5,540 nucleotides of DNA from an uncultured Lachnospiraceae bacterium (lineage in GTDB: Bacteria; Bacillota_A; Clostridia; Lachnospirales; Lachnospiraceae), in the NCBI GenBank assembly GCA_905200565.1, contig CAJKKX010000184.1:1-5540 (forward strand), in the 5' to 3' direction. Position numbers and translations under genes: made by a program. The notes below the pieces were generated by a model. That model saw only the letters and a program-made list of their open reading frames with translations. It had not been told where the DNA came from and did not search any database. Below are positions 1 to 5,003 of this stretch, piece after piece; the stretch's first letter is position 1, and each line of letters opens with the position of its first letter.

Positions 1-111
1 CCTGCCGTTTTCCGCTTCCTCCACGTGATACCCCTCTCCCTCCAGCAGAATGCGCACACCCTCCCGGATTGCCGGGTCGTCTTCAATCATCAGTATGTTG
101 TTATGATCCAT
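1..111 (-). CDS. Response regulator, N-terminal receiver-domain fragment (runs off left edge)
   Basis: Only the first 37 codons are in the window. They read as the start of a CheY-like receiver domain: a hydrophobic first beta strand (NILMIEDD), the paired acidic residues D11 and D12 that help form the Mg2+ site, then the first helix (PAIREGVRILLEGEGY) and the second strand (HVEEAENG). The phospho-accepting Asp and the output domain lie outside, so the subfamily cannot be read; OmpR/PhoB type is a guess from the receiver style. The ATG at 111 is chosen because GAGAGG sits 8 bases upstream. An in-frame ATG at 159 has no comparable site. The gene starts 62 bases after the C39 peptidase stop and no terminator is visible between them, so it may be the distal gene of that operon. 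A histidine kinase would be expected beyond the left edge. Confidence 0.88.
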   Translation of the reverse strand, partial: MDHNNILMIEDDPAIREGVRILLEGEGYHVEEAENGR

Positions 112-173
112 CCAGACCGCCTCTCTTTCCTGTATGATAAAGCCTGCGCAATCAGACATAAATGGTTGTTCCG

Positions 174-941
174 TTATCTTACCGCCTCATAGGTCCACAC
201 CCGGCTGCACTGACTACGGATGACCTCCGGCTCCCATGCCCGGGTGCTGTTTTTCCGGCTGAACGGGTCATTAATCAGCAGTTTTCCATCGGCATATCCT
301 CTGACCACAATAAAATGCCCCGTATCCGTAAAATCTCCCGGTCCCATCGCGCAGATAACAAGCTTGCCATCGCCCAGGTACAGCTTCATCGCCTCTTCAT
401 CATATAGCTGCTCTTCCGTAACCATCACCCCATATTGCGGGGCTATATCTTTTAAAAATGCCCAGGAGGTTCCTACGCCCTCCACATAATACCCCTCATC
501 CAGCGCGCGCTGCGCCAGCATGTCGGGCGTAAGGCTCTCGTCCCGCGTGAGACTGTAGAGCACCATCGACAGGCAGGTTGGTCCGCAGCCGGATAGCCCG
601 ATATTGATTTCTCCATATGGTGCATACCCCCAGCGCGCATCCCATTGCAGAAAAAGCGGGCACTGCTCCCGGCTTTCCGCCTGCGTAATGCCGCCGTAAG
701 CTCTCGCCTCAATTGTCAGATATCCTTCCACAAAATCAAGAAGCTCGTGATTCCGCTGTAAGGCGCTGATTAATTCTGCAGGATAAAGATTTTCCGTCAG
801 TGCAGCTTTTTCTATATTAGCATCCGCCTGCGGTACACCGACAAGTATTTCTTCTCTTGCCAGAACCGCCGCCGGTTTCCGGCACAGTCCAACAGCCACT
901 ATAACTGCTGTCGCACAAACTATACATAATCCTGTTTTCAT
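174..941 (-). CDS. Exported C39-family cysteine peptidase (Peptidase_C39_2 type)
   Basis: A 255-residue protein with an N-terminal hydrophobic segment (about 4-20) that should act as a signal peptide or membrane anchor, a helical, low-complexity region to about residue 90, then a papain-like C39 domain to the end. The family signatures are intact: FLQW with oxyanion-hole Q99, the catalytic Cys in GLSGCGP (C119), the His in TGHFIVV (H209) and the Asp in INDP (D225). The domain is free-standing, with no ABC-transporter membrane or ATPase parts, so it is not a bacteriocin exporter of the PCAT type. Substrate is unknown; a cell-surface peptide or peptidoglycan-linked peptide is possible. The ATG at 941 is preferred over an in-frame start at 995 because AGGGAG lies 5 bases upstream and because it overlaps the preceding CPBP stop in an ATGA arrangement, indicating translational coupling. 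The stop is TAA at 174-176. Confidence 0.9.
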   Translation of the reverse strand: MKTGLCIVCATAVIVAVGLCRKPAAVLAREEILVGVPQADANIEKAALTENLYPAELISALQRNHELLDFVEGYLTIEARAYGGITQAESREQCPLFLQWDARWGYAPYGEINIGLSGCGPTCLSMVLYSLTRDESLTPDMLAQRALDEGYYVEGVGTSWAFLKDIAPQYGVMVTEEQLYDEEAMKLYLGDGKLVICAMGPGDFTDTGHFIVVRGYADGKLLINDPFSRKNSTRAWEPEVIRSQCSRVWTYEAVR

Positions 942-1807
942 TTCCGCTCCCTTCCGCAGACCGCTCCCGTCCTGCCTGCCTTTCTCATCCAGCATACCGC
1001 CAGTACCCCTGTCAGTAAAAAGCCAAGCATGGAAGGCAGCGCCCTGTATATGGTATTCATTCCGGGCATACCTATAAGCAGCCAGTTGTCCGTTTCCAAG
1101 GTATAAGTCCAGATAGCCGGAAAACTCTGGTTTGTATCAATATGCAAAATTTGTCCGTCTCCCGCAAAAATGCTATACAGCGCATGAATCAGTACCGCCG
1201 ACCAGATAGAACCGCTCTCACAGACAACCAGCGTCAGCACCGTCCCCATCAGAAATGTTCCCAGTATCGTCAGAAGCGCGTCTTTCACATTCACAAATGA
1301 CATTGCCATACACTGGATCAGGGTATATGTGAAAACAGATGCCGCTGCCGCGCCTTTTTTTCCAAAACCAGTCTGCAACGCGTGAAAGGCAAGCCCCCGG
1401 TAAAGCAACTCCTCCGTCACAGCCGCCCGTATGCCCTGTCCAAAAACATTCGATACGAAAATTCTGACCAAATCCTGCAGCGTGGGATTTTCGAATGCCA
1501 GCGTTCCCTTCACACAAAACAGGTAGAACATATCTACTGCAGCAGGAAGAAGCACGGCGACAATACACCAGCGCCGCAGAAACAGTGGTTTTCTGCAATA
1601 GACATCCGCCAGAGAAATCTTCATCACATATTTTGTATAAAGATAAACTGCCGTAAATACGCTCCACAAATTCAGACAATTACCCGCAAGTTCTTTCACA
1701 ACAAGAGACGTATCCATTCTCCATGCCACTCTGCTGAAAGAAACTGTAAAAATATGAATCAGGAACACTGCCGCCACATGCAGAAGCGCTTTTGCTTTTC
1801 TTTGCAT
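938..1807 (-). CDS. CPBP (ABI/Rce1-like) family intramembrane metalloprotease-like protein
   Basis: A 289-residue polytopic membrane protein. Hydrophobic segments lie near residues 8-25, 42-62, 80-98, 155-172, 178-196, 200-214 and 256-274. The CPBP motif 1 is clear: EELLYRG with E132, E133 and R137, preceded by an amphipathic helix. The motif 3 His is present in SAVLIHALYS (H208), although the usual trailing Asn is Ser. At the usual FxxxH motif 2 the sequence is YTLIQ, putting Gln (Q165) where a metal-binding His is expected, so proteolytic activity is uncertain. Family members process prenylated proteins in eukaryotes (Rce1) or act in bacteriocin immunity, quorum-sensing peptide maturation and surface protein display in Firmicutes; the role here is unknown. 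The start at 1807 has GGGGATGA just upstream. Its TGA overlaps the C39 peptidase ATG by four bases, so the two are probably made together and may act on the same envelope substrate. Confidence 0.87.
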   Translation of the reverse strand: MQRKAKALLHVAAVFLIHIFTVSFSRVAWRMDTSLVVKELAGNCLNLWSVFTAVYLYTKYVMKISLADVYCRKPLFLRRWCIVAVLLPAAVDMFYLFCVKGTLAFENPTLQDLVRIFVSNVFGQGIRAAVTEELLYRGLAFHALQTGFGKKGAAAASVFTYTLIQCMAMSFVNVKDALLTILGTFLMGTVLTLVVCESGSIWSAVLIHALYSIFAGDGQILHIDTNQSFPAIWTYTLETDNWLLIGMPGMNTIYRALPSMLGFLLTGVLAVCWMRKAGRTGAVCGRERK

Positions 1808-1823
1808 AACTCATCCCCGTTTT

Positions 1824-1850
1824 CGGGCAGATGCAAAAAGCACCCGCCCG
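1824..1850 (-). other. Intergenic RNA hairpin between the SH3b and CPBP genes
   Basis: On the minus-strand RNA the arms CGGGCGGGUGC and GCAUCUGCCCG form an uninterrupted 11-bp stem, with two G-U pairs, around a UUUUU loop. On the plus strand the two wobbles become A-C mismatches, so the fold belongs to minus-strand RNA. It starts 13 bases after the SH3b stop. The stem is followed by AAAACGGGG rather than a U-run, so it is not a typical intrinsic terminator. It more likely protects the 3' end of the SH3b message or adjusts CPBP expression. Confidence 0.6.
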
Positions 1851-1862
1851 ATTTATTATTTC

Positions 1863-2180
1863 TTAACTATTATACAGTGCCAGATATTCTGCCGAAACGT
1901 AACCTGTACGATCTATATATTTAAATTTTGCCCATCCGCCGCTGATAGACGTAACAGAAATTACCTGATTATATGTAAGTGACCCGATAATACTATACCC
2001 CATCCCCGGACCGCTTCTTACATTAAGCACATCCGCTGTGACATAATACTTTGTCGTAGCACGTGTCTGAACTGCATCTGTTTGCACCACTGCAACATTT
2101 CCATCTGCCGCAGCCACATAAGTTGCCGGTGTTGCCATCATGGTTGCCGCCAAAAACATTGCCATAACTTTTCTCTTCAT
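1863..2180 (-). CDS. Small secreted bacterial SH3 (SH3b) domain protein
   Basis: A 105-residue protein with a clear Sec signal peptide: basic MKRK, a hydrophobic core to about residue 19, and a likely cut after the AAA around residue 25. A short Val/Thr/Gln-rich linker leads to one SH3_3-type domain at about 46-103. This carries the hallmark LNVRSGPG motif (52-59), a GSL turn, the SGGWAKFKY strand (80-88) and the closing GYVSAEYL (93-100). Such domains usually bind peptidoglycan cross-bridges or other wall polymers, so this is likely a small wall-associated protein with no enzymatic domain of its own. AAAGGA lies 10 bases before the ATG. It is the first gene after a strong promoter at 2301-2329 and is followed by the CPBP and C39 genes, for which it could be a wall-targeting partner or a substrate (inference). 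Confidence 0.9.
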   Translation of the reverse strand: MKRKVMAMFLAATMMATPATYVAAADGNVAVVQTDAVQTRATTKYYVTADVLNVRSGPGMGYSIIGSLTYNQVISVTSISGGWAKFKYIDRTGYVSAEYLALYNS

Positions 2181-2210
2181 TTTTCTCTTATCCTTTCTGT
2201 CTTTCTATTT

Positions 2211-2234
2211 GTTCTAAGTGGATCATCCTTGAAC
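2211..2234 (-). other. Possible small stem-loop in the SH3b 5' leader
   Basis: In minus-strand RNA, GUUCAAG and CUUAGAAC can pair as 7 bp with one bulged A, around the 9-base loop GAUGAUCCA. It sits about 30 bases before the SH3b start and does not cover the ribosome binding site. It could stabilise the leader or be an inverted-repeat protein site. The stem is short and may be chance. Confidence 0.25.
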
Positions 2235-2280
2235 TACTCATAGAATAAAACAATTATCTTACATTTTCGTTTACATAACC

Positions 2281-2295
2281 CTTAATATTTCTTAA
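2281..2295 (-). promoter_or_regulatory. TTAAG direct repeat, possible regulator box in the SH3b leader
   Basis: The minus strand reads TTAAG-AAATA-TTAAG, two identical 5-mers with a 10-base period, the helical spacing typical of head-to-tail OmpR-family dimers. It lies at about the transcription start of the TTGACA/TAAAAT promoter, where binding would block transcription. It also lies about 22 bases before a second -10-like GATAAT (2258-2253) that has no good -35, where binding could activate. The region is AT-rich, so chance similarity is possible. Confidence 0.35.
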
Positions 2296-2300
2296 CTTTT

Positions 2301-2329
2301 ATTTTACTATTGCTTCTTACGGCTGTCAA
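2301..2329 (-). promoter_or_regulatory. Sigma-A promoter for the SH3b-CPBP-C39 operon
   Basis: The minus strand reads TTGACA (2329-2324, a perfect -35), a 17-base spacer, then TAAAAT (2306-2301, five of six matches to the -10 consensus). Transcription would start near 2294, giving a leader of roughly 110 bases before the SH3b ATG. The promoter begins just after the terminator of the preceding gene, which fits an independent unit. Box-like sequences (CGTAAGAA in the spacer, TTAAG repeats at 2281-2295) suggest regulation on top of a strong core. Confidence 0.75.
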
Positions 2330-2343
2330 TCCAGCGCACGGAT

Positions 2344-2376
2344 AAAGAGCAGCCATATCAAGTGTGACTGCTCTTT
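2344..2376 (-). terminator. Intrinsic terminator after the acidic secreted-protein gene
   Basis: In minus-strand RNA AAAGAGCAGUCA pairs with UGGCUGCUCUUU to give 12 bp (one G-U) around a 9-base loop. An A-rich stretch precedes it, and the U's of the 3' arm continue into AUCC. It lies seven bases past the TGA at 2383. The wobble pair would be a C-A mismatch on the other strand, so the minus strand is the main user, although the plus strand also has a U-rich tail and might terminate weakly. Confidence 0.7.
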
Positions 2377-2382
2377 CTTTTA

Positions 2383-3243
2383 TCAGCTCAATATCATACA
2401 GAACATTTCCCCGATTTTCGTATATTCTTCTTTCTGTTCCGAAATATCATTATCTGTTTCGTATTTATAAAGCTGTAAATCTGCAGAAGATGCCTGTCTG
2501 GAAACTCCCTGCCCTTCCTCATTTGTAAAAATTGCTTTTGTATTTTCCAGTCTGTTCATACAATATTTTACCATTTTCCCAGTGTCATCGGTTCCCTCCA
2601 GATAGTATTCTGAATCCTCTGGCACCCCATTTCCACAGGTAATTTCTATAGAGCTGTTTTCCCCGTCAAATATAATGCTCTCAAATACAAATTCCATTTC
2701 TCCTGTTATGCAAATCGTCTGACTTGATTTTTCACCTGTCTCCCCCTCCGCTGTCCGCGGTACAAGAACAGCCGGAAGAAGTGCATTTACATTGACGGTT
2801 GTTTCTGTTCTGGTTGTAAAGCTTCCATCGATTTCTCCTCTTTCCACGGTTTCTGTTTCTGTATCTGATGCTGTTATCACATCGCCTGCTTTCACAAGAC
2901 AGGTAAAGTCAACGTATGATGCATCCTCGTTATAATAGTACGCGTCGTCCACCCGCTCCTGCTGGAAGCTGTAAAACTCTTCTTTCAGATAATTGTCCTC
3001 TTCCCGCAGAAGGGAAATGTCATAAATACCGGTATTACGCAGCCAGACACCCAAATCTTCTGCCTGAAATGTGCCGTCCCCATTTGTCTCTGTAACAATC
3101 TTTTTCACATTCCGGTTTTCATAATCCGTGAAAATATCGTTGCGGCACATTTTGTACACATTTCCCCCAATGTTACGCGCTTGTACCGGAAATGTAAGCA
3201 TAAGCGCCAGGGTTAAAGGTAAAAATGCTTTTCTCGTACTCAT
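2383..3243 (-). CDS. Acidic exported protein of unknown function
   Basis: A 286-residue protein I do not recognise. Residues 1-22 form a Sec signal peptide (basic STRK, hydrophobic core LPLTLALMLTF, cut near VQA). The mature part is strongly acidic and rich in Thr, Ser and Tyr, with no further membrane segment. An N-terminal stretch (about 28-61: NV..., TD..., GDGTFQA) resembles the same region of the upstream neighbour. A hydrophobic strand NALLPAVLVP (153-162) and beta-like segments (EFVFESIIFDG) suggest a beta-rich C-terminal half. The mature region holds five cysteines (33, 115, 178, 203, 228) plus C282 near the end, so disulfides are possible. The start at 3243 has AGGAGAG 8 bases upstream; an in-frame start at 3276 would overlap the previous gene. 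The stop codon of the upstream gene lies inside the ribosome-binding region of this one, so translation is probably coupled. Confidence 0.8.
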   Translation of the reverse strand: MSTRKAFLPLTLALMLTFPVQARNIGGNVYKMCRNDIFTDYENRNVKKIVTETNGDGTFQAEDLGVWLRNTGIYDISLLREEDNYLKEEFYSFQQERVDDAYYYNEDASYVDFTCLVKAGDVITASDTETETVERGEIDGSFTTRTETTVNVNALLPAVLVPRTAEGETGEKSSQTICITGEMEFVFESIIFDGENSSIEITCGNGVPEDSEYYLEGTDDTGKMVKYCMNRLENTKAIFTNEEGQGVSRQASSADLQLYKYETDNDISEQKEEYTKIGEMFCMILS

Positions 3244-3256
3244 ATTCTCATCTCTC

Positions 3257-3706
3257 CTAATTTTTAATGCGTCCACATATGGTGCATTTATTTGACTGAT
3301 AATTATGACTCTGCGGAATAGAATTTTCTATACTGGTTTTCTGTTTGCAGATAGTACACTGATAGACAATTTCATAAACCTTATAATAACAAATGGCGGG
3401 CTTGATGCTTACTTTATTTTTTTTAAATATCGCTTCGGAATACTGTTCATATTTATGCTCATGAGTAGCGTATACTATATTCCCTGCTCTTATTTCTCTG
3501 GCAGAAAATGAACCATCTTCCGTAATTCCGGTTATCAGCATCTGTTTCCCCGTACAATCGCTGATAATCTGTCCCTCCTGCCATTCCTGCAACACGTTAT
3601 AGCCATCCGTGTTGCCACACCCCAATACACCCGTTGCTGGCGATAATGCCAACACACATGCGAAAACTGCTGCTATACCTTTAACCTTCTTACTGAAATT
3701 CCTCAT
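3257..3706 (-). CDS. Small exported zinc-ribbon-like protein, possible lipoprotein, function unknown
   Basis: A 149-residue protein that I cannot assign to a named family. A basic start (MRNFSKKVKG) and hydrophobic core (11-21) form an export signal. VLGC (27-30) is a weak lipobox, since Leu at -2 is unusual, so it may be a lipoprotein or simply cut by signal peptidase I. Residues 37-69 (NV..., SD..., EDGSFSA) resemble the N-terminus of the downstream gene product. The C-terminal part carries possible metal ligands in order: HEH (82-84), CTIC (117-120), HNY (134-136) and CTICG (141-145), a pattern similar to the CxxC/H-x-Y repeats of secreted Firmicute surface proteins. The ATG at 3706 is chosen because AGGGAG lies 7 bases upstream; TTG codons at 3730 and 3727 lack a well-placed site. 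The stop is 13 bases before the next gene. Confidence 0.78.
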   Translation of the reverse strand: MRNFSKKVKGIAAVFACVLALSPATGVLGCGNTDGYNVLQEWQEGQIISDCTGKQMLITGITEDGSFSAREIRAGNIVYATHEHKYEQYSEAIFKKNKVSIKPAICYYKVYEIVYQCTICKQKTSIENSIPQSHNYQSNKCTICGRIKN

Positions 3707-3793
3707 CTTCTTTCTCCCTTCATTCAACAAATACTTTTTAGCATATCGGGCAAACTCTTTTCCTCTTCCTCCTTCCCTGCCAGTTCTGCTTTC

Positions 3794-3802
3794 AGCATAC
3801 CA
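3794..3802 (-). promoter_or_regulatory. Extended -10 promoter candidate for the secreted-protein pair
   Basis: The minus strand reads TGGTATGCT, an extended -10 (TGn before TATGCT). The hexamer 17 bases upstream (TCTGAG, 3822-3817) is a poor -35, as expected for a promoter that depends on an activator. Transcription would begin near 3787, about 80 bases before the ATG at 3706. The leader is purine-rich (GGGAAGGAGGAAGAGG around 3778-3763). Confidence 0.45.
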
Positions 3803-3826
3803 GAAAATTCTTACTTCTCAGATGAA

Positions 3827-3846
3827 GATTTCTTACGATTTCTTAA
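3827..3846 (-). promoter_or_regulatory. Tandem 10-bp repeat resembling a VanR/OmpR-type operator
   Basis: On the plus strand GATTTCTTAC is directly followed by GATTTCTTAA, nine of ten bases identical. On the minus strand this reads TTAAGAAATC then GTAAGAAATC. It contains TCGTAAGAAAT, which matches the consensus I recall for phosphorylated VanR (approximately TCGTANGAAA). A third partial copy (GTAAGAA) lies at 3814-3808. The repeat is about 25 bases upstream of the extended -10 at 3794-3802, a normal position for an activating OmpR-family regulator. Confidence 0.5.
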
Positions 3847-3924
3847 CCCGTCTGCTCCTCATGTAAACCACCTACATAAATCCTCTGTTACAGCATGCCT
3901 TATACACATGTTTCTCATGCACAC

Positions 3925-3947
3925 AAAAACCGGGCGTTTTGCCCGGT
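3925..3947 (-). terminator. Strong intrinsic terminator after the ABC permease gene
   Basis: In minus-strand RNA ACCGGGC pairs with GCCCGGU around an AAAAC loop, extendable by A-U and G-U pairs at the base, and is followed by a U-run (3929-3925). It lies 65 bases beyond the permease stop at 4013 and ends the efflux unit. The GC-rich stem and U-tract make this the clearest terminator in the window. Confidence 0.88.
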
Positions 3948-4012
3948 CTTGTATTTCTGTATGTCGGATTATATTCTATATTTTGTATCAGGGCAGTTTA
4001 GCCGGACTGTTG

Positions 4013-5002
4013 CTATATTTTCACCTTCAGCGCAAGTATTACTGCCGCAAGACACTCTCCCGCCCCAAGGTAAAAGCTTTCCATAAAGCCCTGCAGCGGC
4101 TTCTGCTTTTCCGTGAGCAAAAGCAGAAGCAGAGACTGGCGCTCTTTCTGGAGAAAATCGGACCAGAAACCAAAATCTGACCATTTGGTTGGGATCATGT
4201 CTGCCGGAAGGCTGATCTGTCCGGCGATCAGCCAGAAAAAAAGCACCGCGCAGACCGTCGTTGCTGCCAGAAGAAAAAGCCCTGCGCGCTCCCGACGGTA
4301 TGCCGCAGCAGCCTGCAGGCAGCGCATCAGCAGACGGCAGCCCAAAACAAGCGGGACCAGAAGGACAAGCAGACCCAGGATCCAGCCAAGCGTGTCCATG
4401 CGCACAAACTTCCCGTCCAGCGCGTGGCGCGCCATAAAGTCCTGCCGCAGATTTTCGTAGGAGACGCTGCCGCCCGTCGAAACCGTCAGATTGGTAAACT
4501 TTGCGTCGGAACTGCTCTCCTCATATACCACCGTATCCTCCGCATCGTACAGGATCCCGCGGATGGTCTTCTTCTTTCCCGAAAGCTCCACCGACAGACC
4601 AATGACGTTTGTATTTCCAAACAATTTCTGCGCGGTATTTGCGTCGATCAGGCAGCCGTCGCGATCATCCGCATCCAGCCGCGCCGTTCCCTCCAGAATG
4701 AGATCGGAGCGTCCGCAAACCGCCACCGCCGCCACGGTATGCGTGCGCGCCAGATCGACATTTTCCGCCTTTACCTCGTTTTCCTGGCTCCAGGCGGCAA
4801 ACTCGCGCGGCTGCTTCTGCTCCTGCTCCGTCCTGCGCATCGTTTCCACGTCCGCTCCCGTCAGCGGGCTGCTCTCCAGCAGGATCAGCGCCGTCCGCTC
4901 ACATGCCGTAAGGATTCGCGTCTGCCGCTGCGCAAGCACATACAAAAGCAGGATCGCCGCAAAAATCAACGCCCGGAAAATTCCTTTTCCATATTTTTTC
5001 AT
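4013..5002 (-). CDS. MacB-type ABC transporter permease
   Basis: A 329-residue integral membrane protein with MacB/FtsX-type layout: TM1 at about 11-25, a large extracytoplasmic domain at about 30-200, then TM2 (205-228), TM3 (239-262) and TM4 (308-327) at the very C-terminus. The external domain contains the MacB periplasmic-core-like stretch CLIDANTAQKLFGNTNVIG (117-135), followed by a strand ending in KTIRGIL. Such permeases pair with a separate ATPase and, in the MacAB/YknXYZ type, with a membrane-fusion protein; they move peptides, antibiotics or lipoprotein substrates out by a mechanotransmission mechanism. No ATP-binding motifs are present, so the ATPase must be encoded elsewhere, probably to the right. 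The ATG at 5002 follows the adaptor stop by one base with AGGA just upstream; a TTG at 5014 is less likely. The sequence is GC-rich compared with the genes to its left. Confidence 0.83.
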   Translation of the reverse strand: MKKYGKGIFRALIFAAILLLYVLAQRQTRILTACERTALILLESSPLTGADVETMRRTEQEQKQPREFAAWSQENEVKAENVDLARTHTVAAVAVCGRSDLILEGTARLDADDRDGCLIDANTAQKLFGNTNVIGLSVELSGKKKTIRGILYDAEDTVVYEESSSDAKFTNLTVSTGGSVSYENLRQDFMARHALDGKFVRMDTLGWILGLLVLLVPLVLGCRLLMRCLQAAAAYRRERAGLFLLAATTVCAVLFFWLIAGQISLPADMIPTKWSDFGFWSDFLQKERQSLLLLLLTEKQKPLQGFMESFYLGAGECLAAVILALKVKI

Positions 5003-5003
5003 A

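Noticed and set aside
942..995. Longer start for the C39 peptidase at 995
   Set aside because: It would add 18 polar residues before the signal peptide and a long overlap with the CPBP gene. The ATG at 941 has a good ribosome binding site and a coupled ATGA overlap.
1824..1850. Reading the SH3b-CPBP intergenic hairpin as an intrinsic terminator
   Set aside because: On the minus strand the stem is followed by AAAACGGGG, not a U-run. On the plus strand the stem has two mismatches and there is no plus-strand gene to end.
1382..1924. Plus-strand open frame of 180 codons opposite the CPBP gene
   Set aside because: The product is rich in Lys/His/Arg/Cys with no recognisable fold, and it spans both the CPBP gene and the intergenic hairpin. 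The opposite strand encodes a clear membrane protein.
174..2180. A bacteriocin or lantibiotic export cluster, suggested by C39 and CPBP proteins together
   Set aside because: The C39 domain is not fused to an ABC exporter, no double-glycine leader peptide gene or modification enzyme is visible, and the SH3b protein does not look like a precursor.
2188..2241. 17-codon leader ORF in the SH3b 5' leader ending at its ribosome binding site
   Set aside because: There is no ribosome binding site before its ATG and the region is AT-rich with several chance start codons. A role as a leader peptide cannot be supported from the sequence alone.
3724..3798. 24-codon ORF upstream of the zinc-ribbon-like gene, with an acidic, Glu-rich product
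   Set aside because: Its ATG lies inside the proposed -10 element and has no ribosome binding site. The purine-rich leader explains the Glu/Lys codons.
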